A stretch of 64,000 bases of DNA from Stygiobacter sp. RIFOXYC2_FULL_38_25. Lineage in GTDB: Bacteria; Bacteroidota; Ignavibacteria; Ignavibacteriales; Melioribacteraceae. Below are positions 8,090 to 16,882 of this stretch, one piece after another (the stretch's first letter is position 1; every line of letters begins with the position of its first letter). The DNA lies in the NCBI GenBank assembly GCA_001803165.1, contig MHAZ01000002.1, forward strand, positions 1-64,000, read 5' to 3'. The notes under the pieces are model-generated. The model worked only from the letters and a program-made list of their open reading frames with translations, was not told where the DNA came from and searched no databases. The translations under genes were made by a program, and so were the position numbers.

Positions 8090-10249
8090 TTACAAAAAGT
8101 TTTCTGTTCCTTTTAATAACATTCCTTTTTCATCATCATAATACTCGTTTGGAATTACGAAAGGCCAAGCACCACAAGTCAATCTGCCCGTTGTTCTGAA
8201 GTTTTTGTTGAATGTTGTCCTTATGGAAATTGGGATTTCATACTTGGGACGTTCTTCACTTTTGGCTTTAACATACGATTCTTGATCGTTTTCAACTATG
8301 CAACAAGCTGAATCTATATCAAGAGTGTCCAACAAAACTGATTTGGGATAGTCACACAATTTGGGAATTCTAATACCTTGCTCGTCAAGTATAGAATGTG
8401 ACTTTATCGAGGCAATATCAATTTTCGGATAAACGTTATCAATCATTCTCTGGATTTCTTTTTCCTCTAGAACAAAACCATCATGCAATTCATCAAAGCT
8501 ATTTTTCACAACTTCGTAATTATATGGCCTGGAATCGTTCTTATTTTCCGAAGGCTTTATTACATGGATTTCTTTCAGCTGCCCTAAAGTATTAGCATTT
8601 CTTTTTCTATTCACTCTACCGAAGCGTTGAATCATACTATCTAAAGGAGCCGCATCTGTAATCATTCTATCGAAACTAATATCGAGACTTACTTCAACAA
8701 CTTGGGTGGCAACTACAATGCACGGGTTTTCTTTCTCATCAAATTCACTTTTGATTTTCGCCTCAAGGTTTGCTCTATCACTTCTTTTATATCTGCTATG
8801 AAGCATCATTTTCGGAATGGTTGGATGAAGTATTTCTAACTTTTCGAAAATCGTTTGTGCTCTATTTATCCTGTTCACAACAACTAACACCTTCTCGTTT
8901 TGACTGATTCCCTTATCAATCATCTCAAATGCAGCATCGTCGTTTTCTACCTTATGAATGACATGCCTATTGTAGCTTTCCAATTGTTTTTCGGTCAGCT
9001 CGACTTTATACACATTATTTTCTCCACCCAACAAATCATAAATTAAATTCCTCAGAGAAGATGGCATTGTTGCAGTGCCAACATGGATCCGGCAATGTAA
9101 ATGCAAAAGTGTTTTTATTATTTCATAAACCAATGCCATTGAAGTATCGCTGTATGAATGTATCTCGTCCAGAATAACATCGTTACCTTTTAAATCAAGT
9201 GCATTAGCTTCAAAGCCTTTAGTTCCCAAAACAACAGAAGCAATTTGAAAAGGAGTTAATATTTTTATTGAAGCCCCAGTTAGAGATTGTAATACTTTTT
9301 CCTCATGAACTTCGTTATTTGTGAGAATCAATCTGCTTGATGCGTGCAATAACCTCACATCGTCATTCGGGCATGCTTCTTTGATTCTTTTATACATTGC
9401 ATTAATAGATGCTTGAAAGGGAAGAGTGTAAAAAATTCTTCCTTTACAGCGTTTAATAAGTAAATCTGTTTTACCGGCGCCGGTTGGTGCTGTAACTAGT
9501 GTATGTGGTCTCTTATCTTTAACATCAAAAATTGACAAATGATACAATTCATTTATGCGTTTTTCTGCAAAAAAGTAATCCAGCTTAGGTGTAGTGAATA
9601 TTTTCTTTGTTCTTTCTTTAGTGTTTTCTACTAACGCTGAAGCAAAATGATCGGCAGCATTTAACAAACCTCTCCACTCAGACCAGCCAAAGCACATGTG
9701 TTCACAATATTCCAAAACATAGTTAAAGGCATTGTGTGCTTCTTCAATTGCCAATGTTTTTGTTGGATATCCGAAATGTTCTATTATTCTATTTGATTCA
9801 ATACTCCACTCGTCCCATCTTTCGGAATGTCGTTCGAAAACTGACGCTTCTCCATATCCTTCTACTAAATCAAGTATTCCTTTCCCGTTTATTGATTGAG
9901 TTAAAGACTTTATTGACTTATGATGACTAATTATCATTTCAATTAAAAAATTCCATTCGCTTTCGGGAAATAATGGAAGAAACAACAAAGAAGATATTTC
10001 ATGTCGCAAAGGGAGTTCTGTTCTTTGTTCAATCAAGTCTGTTTCATCGTTCAATAGTTTCTTCTGAAATGAAGGATGCGCTTTACCAACATCATGCAGT
10101 ACAGCTCCTTTGCGTGCTATATCAGTATCGAGATTTAGTTTTGCGGAGATTGTTTCAATAGCACAAACTACTTGTTCGGTATGCTCGATAAGAGTTGTCC
10201 CGCCGTTTTTTTTGCTTTTGGCAAAAAGAACATTAATGTAAGTGTTCAT
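8090..10249 (-). CDS. cas3: CRISPR-associated nuclease-helicase Cas3
   Basis: 719-residue fusion of an N-terminal HD nuclease and a superfamily 2 helicase; it unwinds and degrades target DNA after Cascade binding. HD residues are His23, His52-Asp53 in VLHDVGKAHPSF, His83 and the HH pair at 109-110. Helicase motifs are Walker A TAPTGAGKT (253-261), DEIH (361-364), GTATMP (391-396), VVATQVVEVSLDISFD, and QRFGRVNRKR. Its ATG overlaps the cas5 stop by 4 bp (ATGA). Placement between cas5 and cas8 is not the usual I-B order. Confidence 0.97.
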   Translation of the reverse strand: MNTYINVLFAKSKKNGGTTLIEHTEQVVCAIETISAKLNLDTDIARKGAVLHDVGKAHPSFQKKLLNDETDLIEQRTELPLRHEISSLLFLPLFPESEWNFLIEMIISHHKSIKSLTQSINGKGILDLVEGYGEASVFERHSERWDEWSIESNRIIEHFGYPTKTLAIEEAHNAFNYVLEYCEHMCFGWSEWRGLLNAADHFASALVENTKERTKKIFTTPKLDYFFAEKRINELYHLSIFDVKDKRPHTLVTAPTGAGKTDLLIKRCKGRIFYTLPFQASINAMYKRIKEACPNDDVRLLHASSRLILTNNEVHEEKVLQSLTGASIKILTPFQIASVVLGTKGFEANALDLKGNDVILDEIHSYSDTSMALVYEIIKTLLHLHCRIHVGTATMPSSLRNLIYDLLGGENNVYKVELTEKQLESYNRHVIHKVENDDAAFEMIDKGISQNEKVLVVVNRINRAQTIFEKLEILHPTIPKMMLHSRYKRSDRANLEAKIKSEFDEKENPCIVVATQVVEVSLDISFDRMITDAAPLDSMIQRFGRVNRKRNANTLGQLKEIHVIKPSENKNDSRPYNYEVVKNSFDELHDGFVLEEKEIQRMIDNVYPKIDIASIKSHSILDEQGIRIPKLCDYPKSVLLDTLDIDSACCIVENDQESYVKAKSEERPKYEIPISIRTTFNKNFRTTGRLTCGAWPFVIPNEYYDDEKGMLLKGTENFL

Positions 10250-10833
10250 TCTGCAATTTCACTTCTTGTGGGATTTCCATGGATTTCAATTTTCCCATAC
10301 ATCGGTTCCGGTTCTAAATTATTAAACCTATTGAACCCAACCATGAATGAATCATTCCCTTTAACAAAGATTAATTCAAATCCATCAATTATGTCGAATT
10401 CATTTTCTGTTAATTCTTGAACAACCTTGTCCGGTAATAAAACATCTTCGTTACGACAAAGACAGATGTGTTGTTCAGAAGCTCTTTGAGCATCATTGAA
10501 ATTTTCAAAAGCTAAATGTAAAATGGGATTAATCAGTATTCCTCTCTTTAAGATTGATTTAGGACGAGAAGCAATATTTCTTTTCACAGTAAATGCTTTT
10601 GGATGAATCTGTTCCTGTTGAACTGAAATGGTATTATAGGAAAGGCGATGCCTGATAATTTTATGAATGTTATTGTCTGAGAGTTCCTCACTTAAGAATT
10701 CGGGAAAGAGTTTTAATTCCATTCCTCTGATAATAGAAGGTGTTAAAAATTGCTGACTAAAAGTCTCTCCATCTCTTACCGCCGTCCATGGTTTTATAAA
10801 CCCAAACGGACCCGAATATTTAACTACATGCAT
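10246..10833 (-). CDS. cas5: Cas5 subunit of Cascade
   Basis: 195-residue RAMP-type protein, likely Cas5, which caps the crRNA 5' handle. The N-terminus VVKYSGPFGFIKPWTAVRD resembles the Cas5 first strand followed by the SGPF turn. The segment QFLTPSIIRGMELKLFPE matches the region where Cas5 proteins carry their thumb. It overlaps cas3 by 4 bp. Two ACACGGAT-type repeats separate it from cas6. The assignment is by the start motif, size and position. Confidence 0.8.
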   Translation of the reverse strand: MHVVKYSGPFGFIKPWTAVRDGETFSQQFLTPSIIRGMELKLFPEFLSEELSDNNIHKIIRHRLSYNTISVQQEQIHPKAFTVKRNIASRPKSILKRGILINPILHLAFENFNDAQRASEQHICLCRNEDVLLPDKVVQELTENEFDIIDGFELIFVKGNDSFMVGFNRFNNLEPEPMYGKIEIHGNPTRSEIAE

Positions 10834-10846
10834 GTTTTCTCCTTTT

Positions 10847-10930
10847 CTGTGTTAATCCGTTTTATCCGTGTCATCCGTGTTCTATTGTGTTTTTATAGGA
10901 CAAGGATTACACAGATGCTCACTGATATAT
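10847..10930 (+). repeat. inverted pair of ACACGGATT-type repeats
   Basis: The cas6-cas5 gap holds CTGTGTTAATCCG and ATCCGTGTCATCCGTGT, then an inverted arm GGACAAGGATTACACAGATG. Together they can fold into one long hairpin. This is the same family as at 3664, 4071 and 5643. It occupies almost all of the 101-bp gap. Confidence 0.7.
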
Positions 10931-10934
10931 AATC

Positions 10935-11591
10935 CTATAACAGTGCCCCAAACCCGCATCCGGTTGAATGCCCTACACCGACATTCCATGCAAACCTAAC
11001 TGCCGCCGGGTCACCTTCAATAATCACCGGACAAAAATTCGCGCGGCTATCAATACCGTTTATCTTCACGAGTTTTGTTTTAGGATTTTGATAAGCTTTA
11101 TCGAAACTCACTTTTACGTCACAATTCATGCTTGCATTCTTCAATTTCTTTTTCAGCGTTTCGGTTAAATATAAATCCGCTTCTTCATTATCATAAGTAA
11201 GATGCTTCGCTTTTCTATTCTCATCATACTTTCTAATAAACACCGGACTTGATGCAATAAACCTTTCCTTGGAACTGAACTGCGGCGTGTCTTGCATTTG
11301 AATTTCTTTGACAATCATTCCGCAGCATACTTCGGGACTTTTCATCGCATTCATAATTAATTGTTTGCCAATTTCTTCATCCCAAAAACTGATAAACCAT
11401 TTTGCGCCATTCGGGAAATTGAATCCATCTTTAATCATTTTGCCGCCTTGTAACCAGCTTAAAGAGTAAAGGCTAATTTCATCGTGCACTTCATTCCATC
11501 CCATCCACTTATGAAAAACGCCTATAAGAAAATGCTGGTAGTTAAACGGAACAATTTGAGTATTCGGTGTTAGTAAAAAATGTAATCTCAT
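10935..11591 (-). CDS. cas6: crRNA endonuclease Cas6
   Basis: 218-residue Cas6, which cuts pre-crRNA within the repeat to leave the 8-nt ATTGAAAC handle. It has a ferredoxin-like start MRLHFLLTPNTQIVPFNYQH, a His at FHKWMG, and the diagnostic C-terminal glycine-rich loop NVGVGHSTGCGFGALL. It is the first gene of the cas operon. The ATG is preceded by a good ribosome site (AGGAGGTGG). The gap upstream should contain the operon promoter. Confidence 0.95.
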   Translation of the reverse strand: MRLHFLLTPNTQIVPFNYQHFLIGVFHKWMGWNEVHDEISLYSLSWLQGGKMIKDGFNFPNGAKWFISFWDEEIGKQLIMNAMKSPEVCCGMIVKEIQMQDTPQFSSKERFIASSPVFIRKYDENRKAKHLTYDNEEADLYLTETLKKKLKNASMNCDVKVSFDKAYQNPKTKLVKINGIDSRANFCPVIIEGDPAAVRFAWNVGVGHSTGCGFGALL

Positions 11592-12149
11592 TCCACCTCC
11601 TATATTTTTGTAATAGTTTTACACGAATTTCCAATTCGTAATTCTGCCGTACGCACGGCTTTGCCGCTAATTCGTAATTGTTTACAGCTCCGCCACATGA
11701 ATCACAATTTGTATTGAGGAATTGAATTTTATTCAACAAAACTGAAAATCTTATTCAGTCAACAAGGATATGCTAAATGAAACACCATTGACTTCTCCTA
11801 TTACCAAGTGAATTTAGATTCGGTAAATGAAAGCAAGGCATTATCATATGCAATTCTATTTTGATCAAGTTGATTTCAAGTTTTTAGAACTAAGCAGCAG
11901 TTTCAAAAAGTCATTTATTTTAACAATGCTTGTCGCTTCTAATTAGGATTCCCCCAGAAGTTGTTTTGAATGGAAACCCACCCACTTCAAATTAGCTTTA
12001 ATGAATTATATTGTCAAGAATAGGAACGACCCACTTCCCTAACAAGGATAATTAAGATTCTTTGTAATATTCGGAACAAAAATTCAAAAACGCTGAATAT
12101 TTTTTTTAAGCATAAGTTAGTTAATGGTTTTACTCCTTTAGAATTAATA
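11592..12149. other. cas operon upstream region
   Basis: About 560 bp without a supported gene. The proximal part has the palindromic repeat at 11627-11684. The rest is AT-rich and probably holds the cas6 promoter, but I find no convincing TAnnTTTG/-33 pair on the minus strand. Confidence 0.5.
11627..11684 (-). repeat. dispersed palindromic repeat, copy B
   Basis: An inverted copy of the element at 5503-5588, with the core GCACGGCTTTGCCGC flanked by AATTCGTAATT arms. It lies between the cas6 start and the presumed cas promoter, so the operon leader transcript would carry it. Confidence 0.75.
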
Positions 12150-12177
12150 AACCAAGCACCTATTAGAGTGCTTGGTT
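12150..12177 (-). terminator. terminator hairpin of the GIY-YIG gene
   Basis: A perfect 10-bp stem AACCAAGCAC / GTGCTTGGTT with an 8-nt loop, 6 bp after the stop codon of the GIY-YIG gene. Confidence 0.75.
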
Positions 12178-12183
12178 AAGAAT

Positions 12184-12837
12184 TTATTCTGGTTTATTAC
12201 CGGATACTTTGTTGTAATAAGGAAGCAATCTGTGATTCTTTTCCTTGTAATTTTCAATCCAGAAATACTCCCAGTGAAGTTGTCCCTCTTCACCATCTAT
12301 TATAGAGTATTCTATAGTATCATATTCCCAGTCTTTTCTTTCGCTGTCACCAGCTCTTTGTCTTATGTTTCCCTTCCCGATATAAACCAGCTCTTCTTTT
12401 AGAAGATACCTATAGATACCTTTGACATCGCCAATATTGGCGACTTCATCCCGGGGTATTCTGTACTCGAAAGAGGGGCAGAGTTGAATGACCCATTTAT
12501 TTTCTTTCTTTTTCGCAGCAAACTTTCCTACGTTCTTGTCTTTTAGAAGAGCAATTTTTCGTACCCACGGATATTTGGAAAGGACTTCGTTTGCGGTGCT
12601 GCGCCACATCTTATTATTCCGGCTTTCAAGAGTATAAGAGTAGCCATCAACTTCATCTTTACTAAACTCAAACCCTATTTTTCTTTCGCTCTCATCTATA
12701 TAGTATGAGACATAAGAAAAACCTTTTAGTTCTGCTAGTTTTACAAAATGAGCCGAGTAATGGAATCTGTTTCCGTAAATTGAAATTACCGGCTCGTTAT
12801 TGGACTTGTGGGTACGTTTGAATTTTTCAAAAGGCAT
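12184..12837 (-). CDS. GIY-YIG domain protein
   Basis: 217-residue protein with a C-terminal GIY-YIG module: KGIYRYLLKEELVYIGKG, then IRQRAG and the conserved Glu in QLHWEYFWIENYK, and a final Asn in PYYN. This nuclease superfamily includes homing endonucleases, UvrC and restriction enzymes. The first 110 residues are a separate domain that I do not recognise. The ATG at 12837 is chosen because AAGGAGG lies 6 nt upstream; a longer frame has no such site. It stands alone between two terminators, next to recombinase genes. Its role is unknown. Confidence 0.8.
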   Translation of the reverse strand: MPFEKFKRTHKSNNEPVISIYGNRFHYSAHFVKLAELKGFSYVSYYIDESERKIGFEFSKDEVDGYSYTLESRNNKMWRSTANEVLSKYPWVRKIALLKDKNVGKFAAKKKENKWVIQLCPSFEYRIPRDEVANIGDVKGIYRYLLKEELVYIGKGNIRQRAGDSERKDWEYDTIEYSIIDGEEGQLHWEYFWIENYKEKNHRLLPYYNKVSGNKPE

Positions 12838-12970
12838 AATTAGCCTCCTTAATTTTGTTAGCAATCGATTATTTATTTGAGCAATTTGAACGCGCGCACG
12901 GCGCTTTTAATTTCACAAAGCACTTGAATCGGATACCACTCTATTTATGCGCAGTGGTTTAAAACAAAAA

Positions 12971-12993
12971 AGCCCTACTCAATGAATAGGGCT
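12971..12993 (-). terminator. terminator after the first recombinase
   Basis: The stem AGCCCTA / TAGGGCT, followed on the minus strand by a run of T. It lies about 30 bp downstream of the recombinase stop codon. Confidence 0.75.
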
Positions 12994-13021
12994 TGTTAAT
13001 TTTTTATAGGTGAAAGCTACG

Positions 13022-14116
13022 TCATATTTTATCCTCCTCATTATAATAATTTGGATCGCTGTTATTCATCCAATCAAGCAATGGAAAACCATATTTTTTT
13101 AATTCATCTTTCATGGAGTTAACGGTAAACTCTGTATAGTACTGATCTGTAATGCCGGCTTGCTTATGACCGACTAATTCTTTCACGATGGATTTATCCA
13201 TTCGAAACACCAAGTTACAGTGTGTAATAAATGTCTTTCTAAAAGTCCTAGCAACGTATTTTTTCCCGCCAATTTTGATTTGCTCAAAATACCTTGTACA
13301 AGCTCTACCCAAATGTTCTGGCTTTTTATAAGAAATCAGTTTGCCGGTTTTAATATCATCAATCATTGGCTTTAGTATAGGAACCAAGTCTTTATGAAAA
13401 CCAATTTCGCGTTGCTTCTTTCCCTTGGGCGAATAAAAAGAAATTGTTCTCTTTTCCAGATCAATGTTTTCACATAAGATGCTGAGCAGATCCGTCGTTC
13501 GTATTCCCATATATGCCAAACAAAACACTGTTGTTCTAAATAGCCGGCTTTTCTTATAAAGGTTTTCAAAGATTTTACGAAAGTCCTCGTCATTGAAAGT
13601 AAGCTTTGGAACTTTCTCCGGCTTCGTTTTGATGTACTTGTTTATCTTAAAAGGAACTATCACTTCTTCCTCATTAGCGAGAAAGTTTATGTAGTGATAC
13701 AATCTTTTCCCATAAGCATGAATAGAGTTTTTCTTTTGCTTCAGCTTTTTAATTTCTAGAAGAAACCGCTCACAGTTAACTTTATTAACTTCACTAATGG
13801 GAGAATTGGGATTGAAGTATTCAAGGAACTTCTTTTTGAATCGCTCTATATCTTTTTTCGTCCCATCAGGACTGTCCGAATATATCTCTTCTAACTTTTT
13901 GAAAGAATCAGAAATAGTATAGGGCATAGTTCTCCAGCCCTTCAGCAATTCTTTTTTTCGTTTTAATTCAACGTTAAGTCGAACTAGAAATTCTTTCAGC
14001 TTTTTCCGGTTTTCTGGCGTATCGCGGCATCCAGCAGGATGTTGGACATCTTTCCTTAAGGAGCTATCATAGTATCCATAGTAAAGCATTCCATATTTCC
14101 CTCTCAAATAGGCCAT
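13022..14116 (-). CDS. tyrosine recombinase (phage-type integrase)
   Basis: 364-residue site-specific recombinase. It has an N-terminal AP2-like/SAM-like DNA-binding part (to about residue 165) and a catalytic domain. Arg is in MGIRTTDLL, Lys in SPKGKKQREIG, His in VGHKQAGITDQYY, and the nucleophile Tyr in the same segment. The usual HxxR box reads ARTFRKTF, so the His is replaced by Arg while the second Arg is kept. It lies 4 bp downstream of a small HTH protein gene, a typical integrase-excisionase pair. Probably the integrase of a mobile element of which only parts remain. Confidence 0.9.
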   Translation of the reverse strand: MAYLRGKYGMLYYGYYDSSLRKDVQHPAGCRDTPENRKKLKEFLVRLNVELKRKKELLKGWRTMPYTISDSFKKLEEIYSDSPDGTKKDIERFKKKFLEYFNPNSPISEVNKVNCERFLLEIKKLKQKKNSIHAYGKRLYHYINFLANEEEVIVPFKINKYIKTKPEKVPKLTFNDEDFRKIFENLYKKSRLFRTTVFCLAYMGIRTTDLLSILCENIDLEKRTISFYSPKGKKQREIGFHKDLVPILKPMIDDIKTGKLISYKKPEHLGRACTRYFEQIKIGGKKYVARTFRKTFITHCNLVFRMDKSIVKELVGHKQAGITDQYYTEFTVNSMKDELKKYGFPLLDWMNNSDPNYYNEEDKI

Positions 14117-14120
14117 CGTA

Positions 14121-14450
14121 TCATCTGTCCTTGTTAAATAAGTTCTTTAATTCAGTTCTAGTAAACAAAGGTTCACCCGGGTTCTTTACAGGTCTAATTA
14201 AAATGTCATTTGCCGTTATCTGATTGTGAAAGTAATTGTTGCTCAATCTGTCCAGCTTCTGACTAAACTCCTTCTCGAATCTTTTCAACTCCCCACGCGA
14301 TATCTTTTCTCTTTTTCCTACTGGGATAACACCAATCAGCCCGGAGTTAATCATTTGATGCAGAGCTGTTATTCCAATAGACATCTCTGATGCGGCCTTT
14401 GATAACGAGAGTAGTTCGTAATCGTTACGAACTTCATTTACATCTTTCAT
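14121..14450 (-). CDS. small HTH protein, excisionase-like
   Basis: 109-residue protein with an N-terminal winged-helix/MerR-like HTH: LLSLSKAASEMSIGITALHQ, then MINSGLIGVIPVGKREKISR, as in excisionase-family DNA-binding proteins. The C-terminal half is unfamiliar. The ATG at 14450 is preferred over an upstream GTG because GAGG lies 8 nt upstream. It precedes the tyrosine recombinase by 4 bp and probably controls its direction or expression. Confidence 0.7.
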   Translation of the reverse strand: MKDVNEVRNDYELLSLSKAASEMSIGITALHQMINSGLIGVIPVGKREKISRGELKRFEKEFSQKLDRLSNNYFHNQITANDILIRPVKNPGEPLFTRTELKNLFNKDR

Positions 14451-14478
14451 ACGTATCCTCACATGTTATATATTTCGC

Positions 14479-14760
14479 TTATAGCCATAATTCAGTTCTG
14501 AGTGTCAGCGGCTCTAAGCCGAGATATCTTCTTACAACGCTACCCCAAAAGCTTATCTCGATTTTTGCACATTCTCTTATTACTTCATTCTGGTATTTTT
14601 TGAATTCAGTATAGGAAGCATCTCCGTCCCAATTCAGTTGCGATTCCAGAATCACATAATGCGAGTAAATAGTAAGTTCACTAAACAGTGCACTCAGAGC
14701 CAACTCTCTCTGTTCTTCAGCTAAAAAATCCAATACATCCAGTAGATCCAAGACGATCAT
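14479..14760 (-). CDS. hypothetical protein
   Basis: 93-residue, mostly helical acidic protein that I do not recognise. It lies 28 bp upstream of the excisionase-like gene in the same orientation and may be cotranscribed with it as cargo or control protein of the integrated element. It has no signal peptide or clear motif. It could be spurious, but codon use and spacing fit a gene. Confidence 0.5.
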   Translation of the reverse strand: MIVLDLLDVLDFLAEEQRELALSALFSELTIYSHYVILESQLNWDGDASYTEFKKYQNEVIRECAKIEISFWGSVVRRYLGLEPLTLRTELWL

Positions 14761-15150
14761 CGTTTCCTTGTTAATTATGATTTTTTTACCAGCCGCTGAG
14801 AGAGATAATTCTCGTGGGCTTCGATTTTGGAATTAATACACACACTGATTTAAGATGCTGTGGGTAAGCATCATAAACCGCTTGGCATTAATTGAGATTT
14901 GCACTGCTACTTACTTTATCCGTTGCGCTAAGAAGGCACTTACTTTATCATTCTGGCATTGCCAGATTGTGCAAAACAATTACTATTTATTACGCCTTAC
15001 ATCTCCTACCTCCGTTATTTATTTCTTGATTGACTTACAACCTACTAACAATTGGTGTTGAAAATTTTTAGGTAATTAATATCTTACAAATGGTGTGCCA
15101 GAAAGAAAGATGAAGTGGACAGTTTCATCTTCCTGTTCAGCTATTTGTTA
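14761..15150. other. intergenic region between two recombinase modules
   Basis: 390 bp without a supported gene. It probably contains the promoter of the 14760-13022 gene group. A 68-codon plus-strand frame here is rich in Cys and Thr and has no start signal, so I do not call it. Confidence 0.4.
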
Positions 15151-16179
15151 CTATTCATCTGGATTTATCTTGAAATTCTTAACACGATCAAGAGCATCAT
15201 CATAAGACATACGTCCATAAGTCTTTATTGAAGTTTTCAAAAAATCATGTGAGAACAGTATTGAACATGCAATTAATAATTCAATATCCTTTCCACAACT
15301 TTTCTGAATAATTTTCCATAAACCATGACGCAAGTCATTAGTTGAGTAGTATGGAAGACCAGCAGCCTCACTTCTCTTTTTCAAAGCTTGAGTAATTGGT
15401 GTATGTGACTTGTAGAATTTTTTTTCAAATTCCACACTCTTGCTAAACCCGAGAAATTTCTCGCGATTTAACTTAAGCCTTGGGAAAAGCGGGTCTTTAT
15501 CCTTAAAACCCATTGTTCTTAAAACCTTAATCCATTCAATGATGTTCTTGAAAAGTTCTTCATCGAGATCATGCATTTTCAGGATTAACTGTTTGCTGAA
15601 CTTGGTTTTGGTACCTTTTGAAGGGAACTGTGTTACATACTTCTCATCGAAGTTTACGTCGCCGATTGTACTAGTTAACATGGCCTTAATTCTAGAGCCA
15701 CAAAGGAAAGTAAAGGATATTATAGCTCTATCTCTTAGTTCAATAACCGTATTAGTCGGAATTGATCCTACCAGAGCTTTTACGTCCCGCAGAGTTGGGT
15801 ATTTAACTTTTGGTGGAGTTTTAATCTCCGCCAAAACTTCACTGCTGAGGTCAAAATAAACTAAGTCAATGCTGCTTAGTTTTCTTTTAATGCCCGGCTG
15901 TTTTCTCAACCACTCAAAAAATGCTTTAACATCTTGGCAATAAGTTTTGATTACCGGTTTCGAGATACAAATTCCTTCTTCATTGTATTGCAACAATGAG
16001 TTAAGGAATGCTGTTGCATCAGAGTCTTTAAATTTCTCAAGACTCTTGTTAAACTGCTTCAGAAAATTGTCAATGGAGCTGATTGCCGGAGCAATAGTCG
16101 ATTGTTTTAGTTTTCTGCCGGTTGTTAAATACTCTTCGTATTTATTCAACCACAATGAATTTTCATGTAAATACTTCAT
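15151..16179 (-). CDS. second tyrosine recombinase
   Basis: 342-residue recombinase with an N-terminal SAM-like core-binding domain (residues 10-105) and a catalytic domain. Arg is in FLCGSRIKAML, Lys in PSKGTKTKFSK, Arg in NDLRHGLWK (the HxxR His is Asn), His in FSHDFL, and Tyr in SIKTYGRM. It is not closely similar to the recombinase at 13022-14116, so it is not a duplicate. Its ATG overlaps the stop of the upstream HTH/zinc-ribbon gene by 4 bp. Probably the integrase of a second element or a relic of one. Confidence 0.88.
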   Translation of the reverse strand: MKYLHENSLWLNKYEEYLTTGRKLKQSTIAPAISSIDNFLKQFNKSLEKFKDSDATAFLNSLLQYNEEGICISKPVIKTYCQDVKAFFEWLRKQPGIKRKLSSIDLVYFDLSSEVLAEIKTPPKVKYPTLRDVKALVGSIPTNTVIELRDRAIISFTFLCGSRIKAMLTSTIGDVNFDEKYVTQFPSKGTKTKFSKQLILKMHDLDEELFKNIIEWIKVLRTMGFKDKDPLFPRLKLNREKFLGFSKSVEFEKKFYKSHTPITQALKKRSEAAGLPYYSTNDLRHGLWKIIQKSCGKDIELLIACSILFSHDFLKTSIKTYGRMSYDDALDRVKNFKINPDE

Positions 16180-16688
16180 ATTTCCTCCGTGGAAATAATA
16201 TTAGAGATTTGACCGATATAGTGGGTATTACTAAGGTTTGTTATAATCTTTTCAGTATCTGCACTATGTCGGTAGTGATTTATAAAATTCTCTACATCTT
16301 TTGAAGTAGAGAATCGTCGTACTTTGTGACAGCAGCTACCAATACCAAGTATTACTCTCGATTCATGCTCCGAAGAAAGCTTCTTCTTACCTTCTACGAT
16401 ATTAATCGATTCCAGCTTTACTGATACTGGTTTCTGGCAGATAACACAAAATATTTCCCCAGCTTTGCAGGCATGTTTACGTTTTATAGCAAGTTCTTTT
16501 AGAAATTTGATTATATCCGATCCAAGATATATATGGGGTCTTTCATATTGATCAATAGGTACTAGACCTTTTTTTCGCCAATTGTCAAAAGTTGTCGGAT
16601 CAATCCCAAGTTTATAAATAACTTGATTGCGTTTGTACCGTGACGCTTTCCTTAATTTTCGCGCCATAACACCATAATTTCTTTTCAT
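16176..16688 (-). CDS. HTH protein with zinc-ribbon-like segment
   Basis: 170-residue basic protein. The N-terminal third is a MerR/excisionase-type helix-turn-helix (RNQVIYKLGIDPTTFDNWRK, then the KGLVPIDQY wing). The middle has paired cysteines, CVICQKPV and GSCCHKV, that could bind zinc. It overlaps the recombinase start by 4 bp (ATGA), which argues that the two act together in recombination or its control. Exact function unknown. Confidence 0.75.
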   Translation of the reverse strand: MKRNYGVMARKLRKASRYKRNQVIYKLGIDPTTFDNWRKKGLVPIDQYERPHIYLGSDIIKFLKELAIKRKHACKAGEIFCVICQKPVSVKLESINIVEGKKKLSSEHESRVILGIGSCCHKVRRFSTSKDVENFINHYRHSADTEKIITNLSNTHYIGQISNIISTEEI

Positions 16689-16696
16689 AACTTCAC

Positions 16697-16882
16697 CTAT
16701 CCTTTTATAATTATTGAGTCGCTGTACAAGGGGTCCGTATTTTGTAAAATAACGCGGGGGTCCGAGCGGTTCTTTGGTAATACTAGAGTATATGCTCTAT
16801 AAGGTGGAATGAATAAAGCACTATTACTAGGCCTTATGATTTGTATTTTGTGGTCGGGTATTTCAATGAAATGTTCAACCAT
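16697..16882 (-). CDS. small hypothetical protein
   Basis: 61-residue frame ending 8 bp before the HTH gene, same strand. The composition (HKIQIIRPSNSALFIPPYRA) is protein-like, but I recognise no family. It would be the first gene of a three-gene recombinase operon. Confidence 0.45.
   Translation of the reverse strand: MVEHFIEIPDHKIQIIRPSNSALFIPPYRAYTLVLPKNRSDPRVILQNTDPLYSDSIIIKG

Noticed and set aside
11542..11739. 65-codon minus-strand frame upstream of cas6
   Set aside because: It runs through a dispersed palindromic repeat and overlaps the cas6 start in another frame.
15440..15859. 139-codon plus-strand frame
   Set aside because: Antisense of the second tyrosine recombinase, which has all catalytic motifs.
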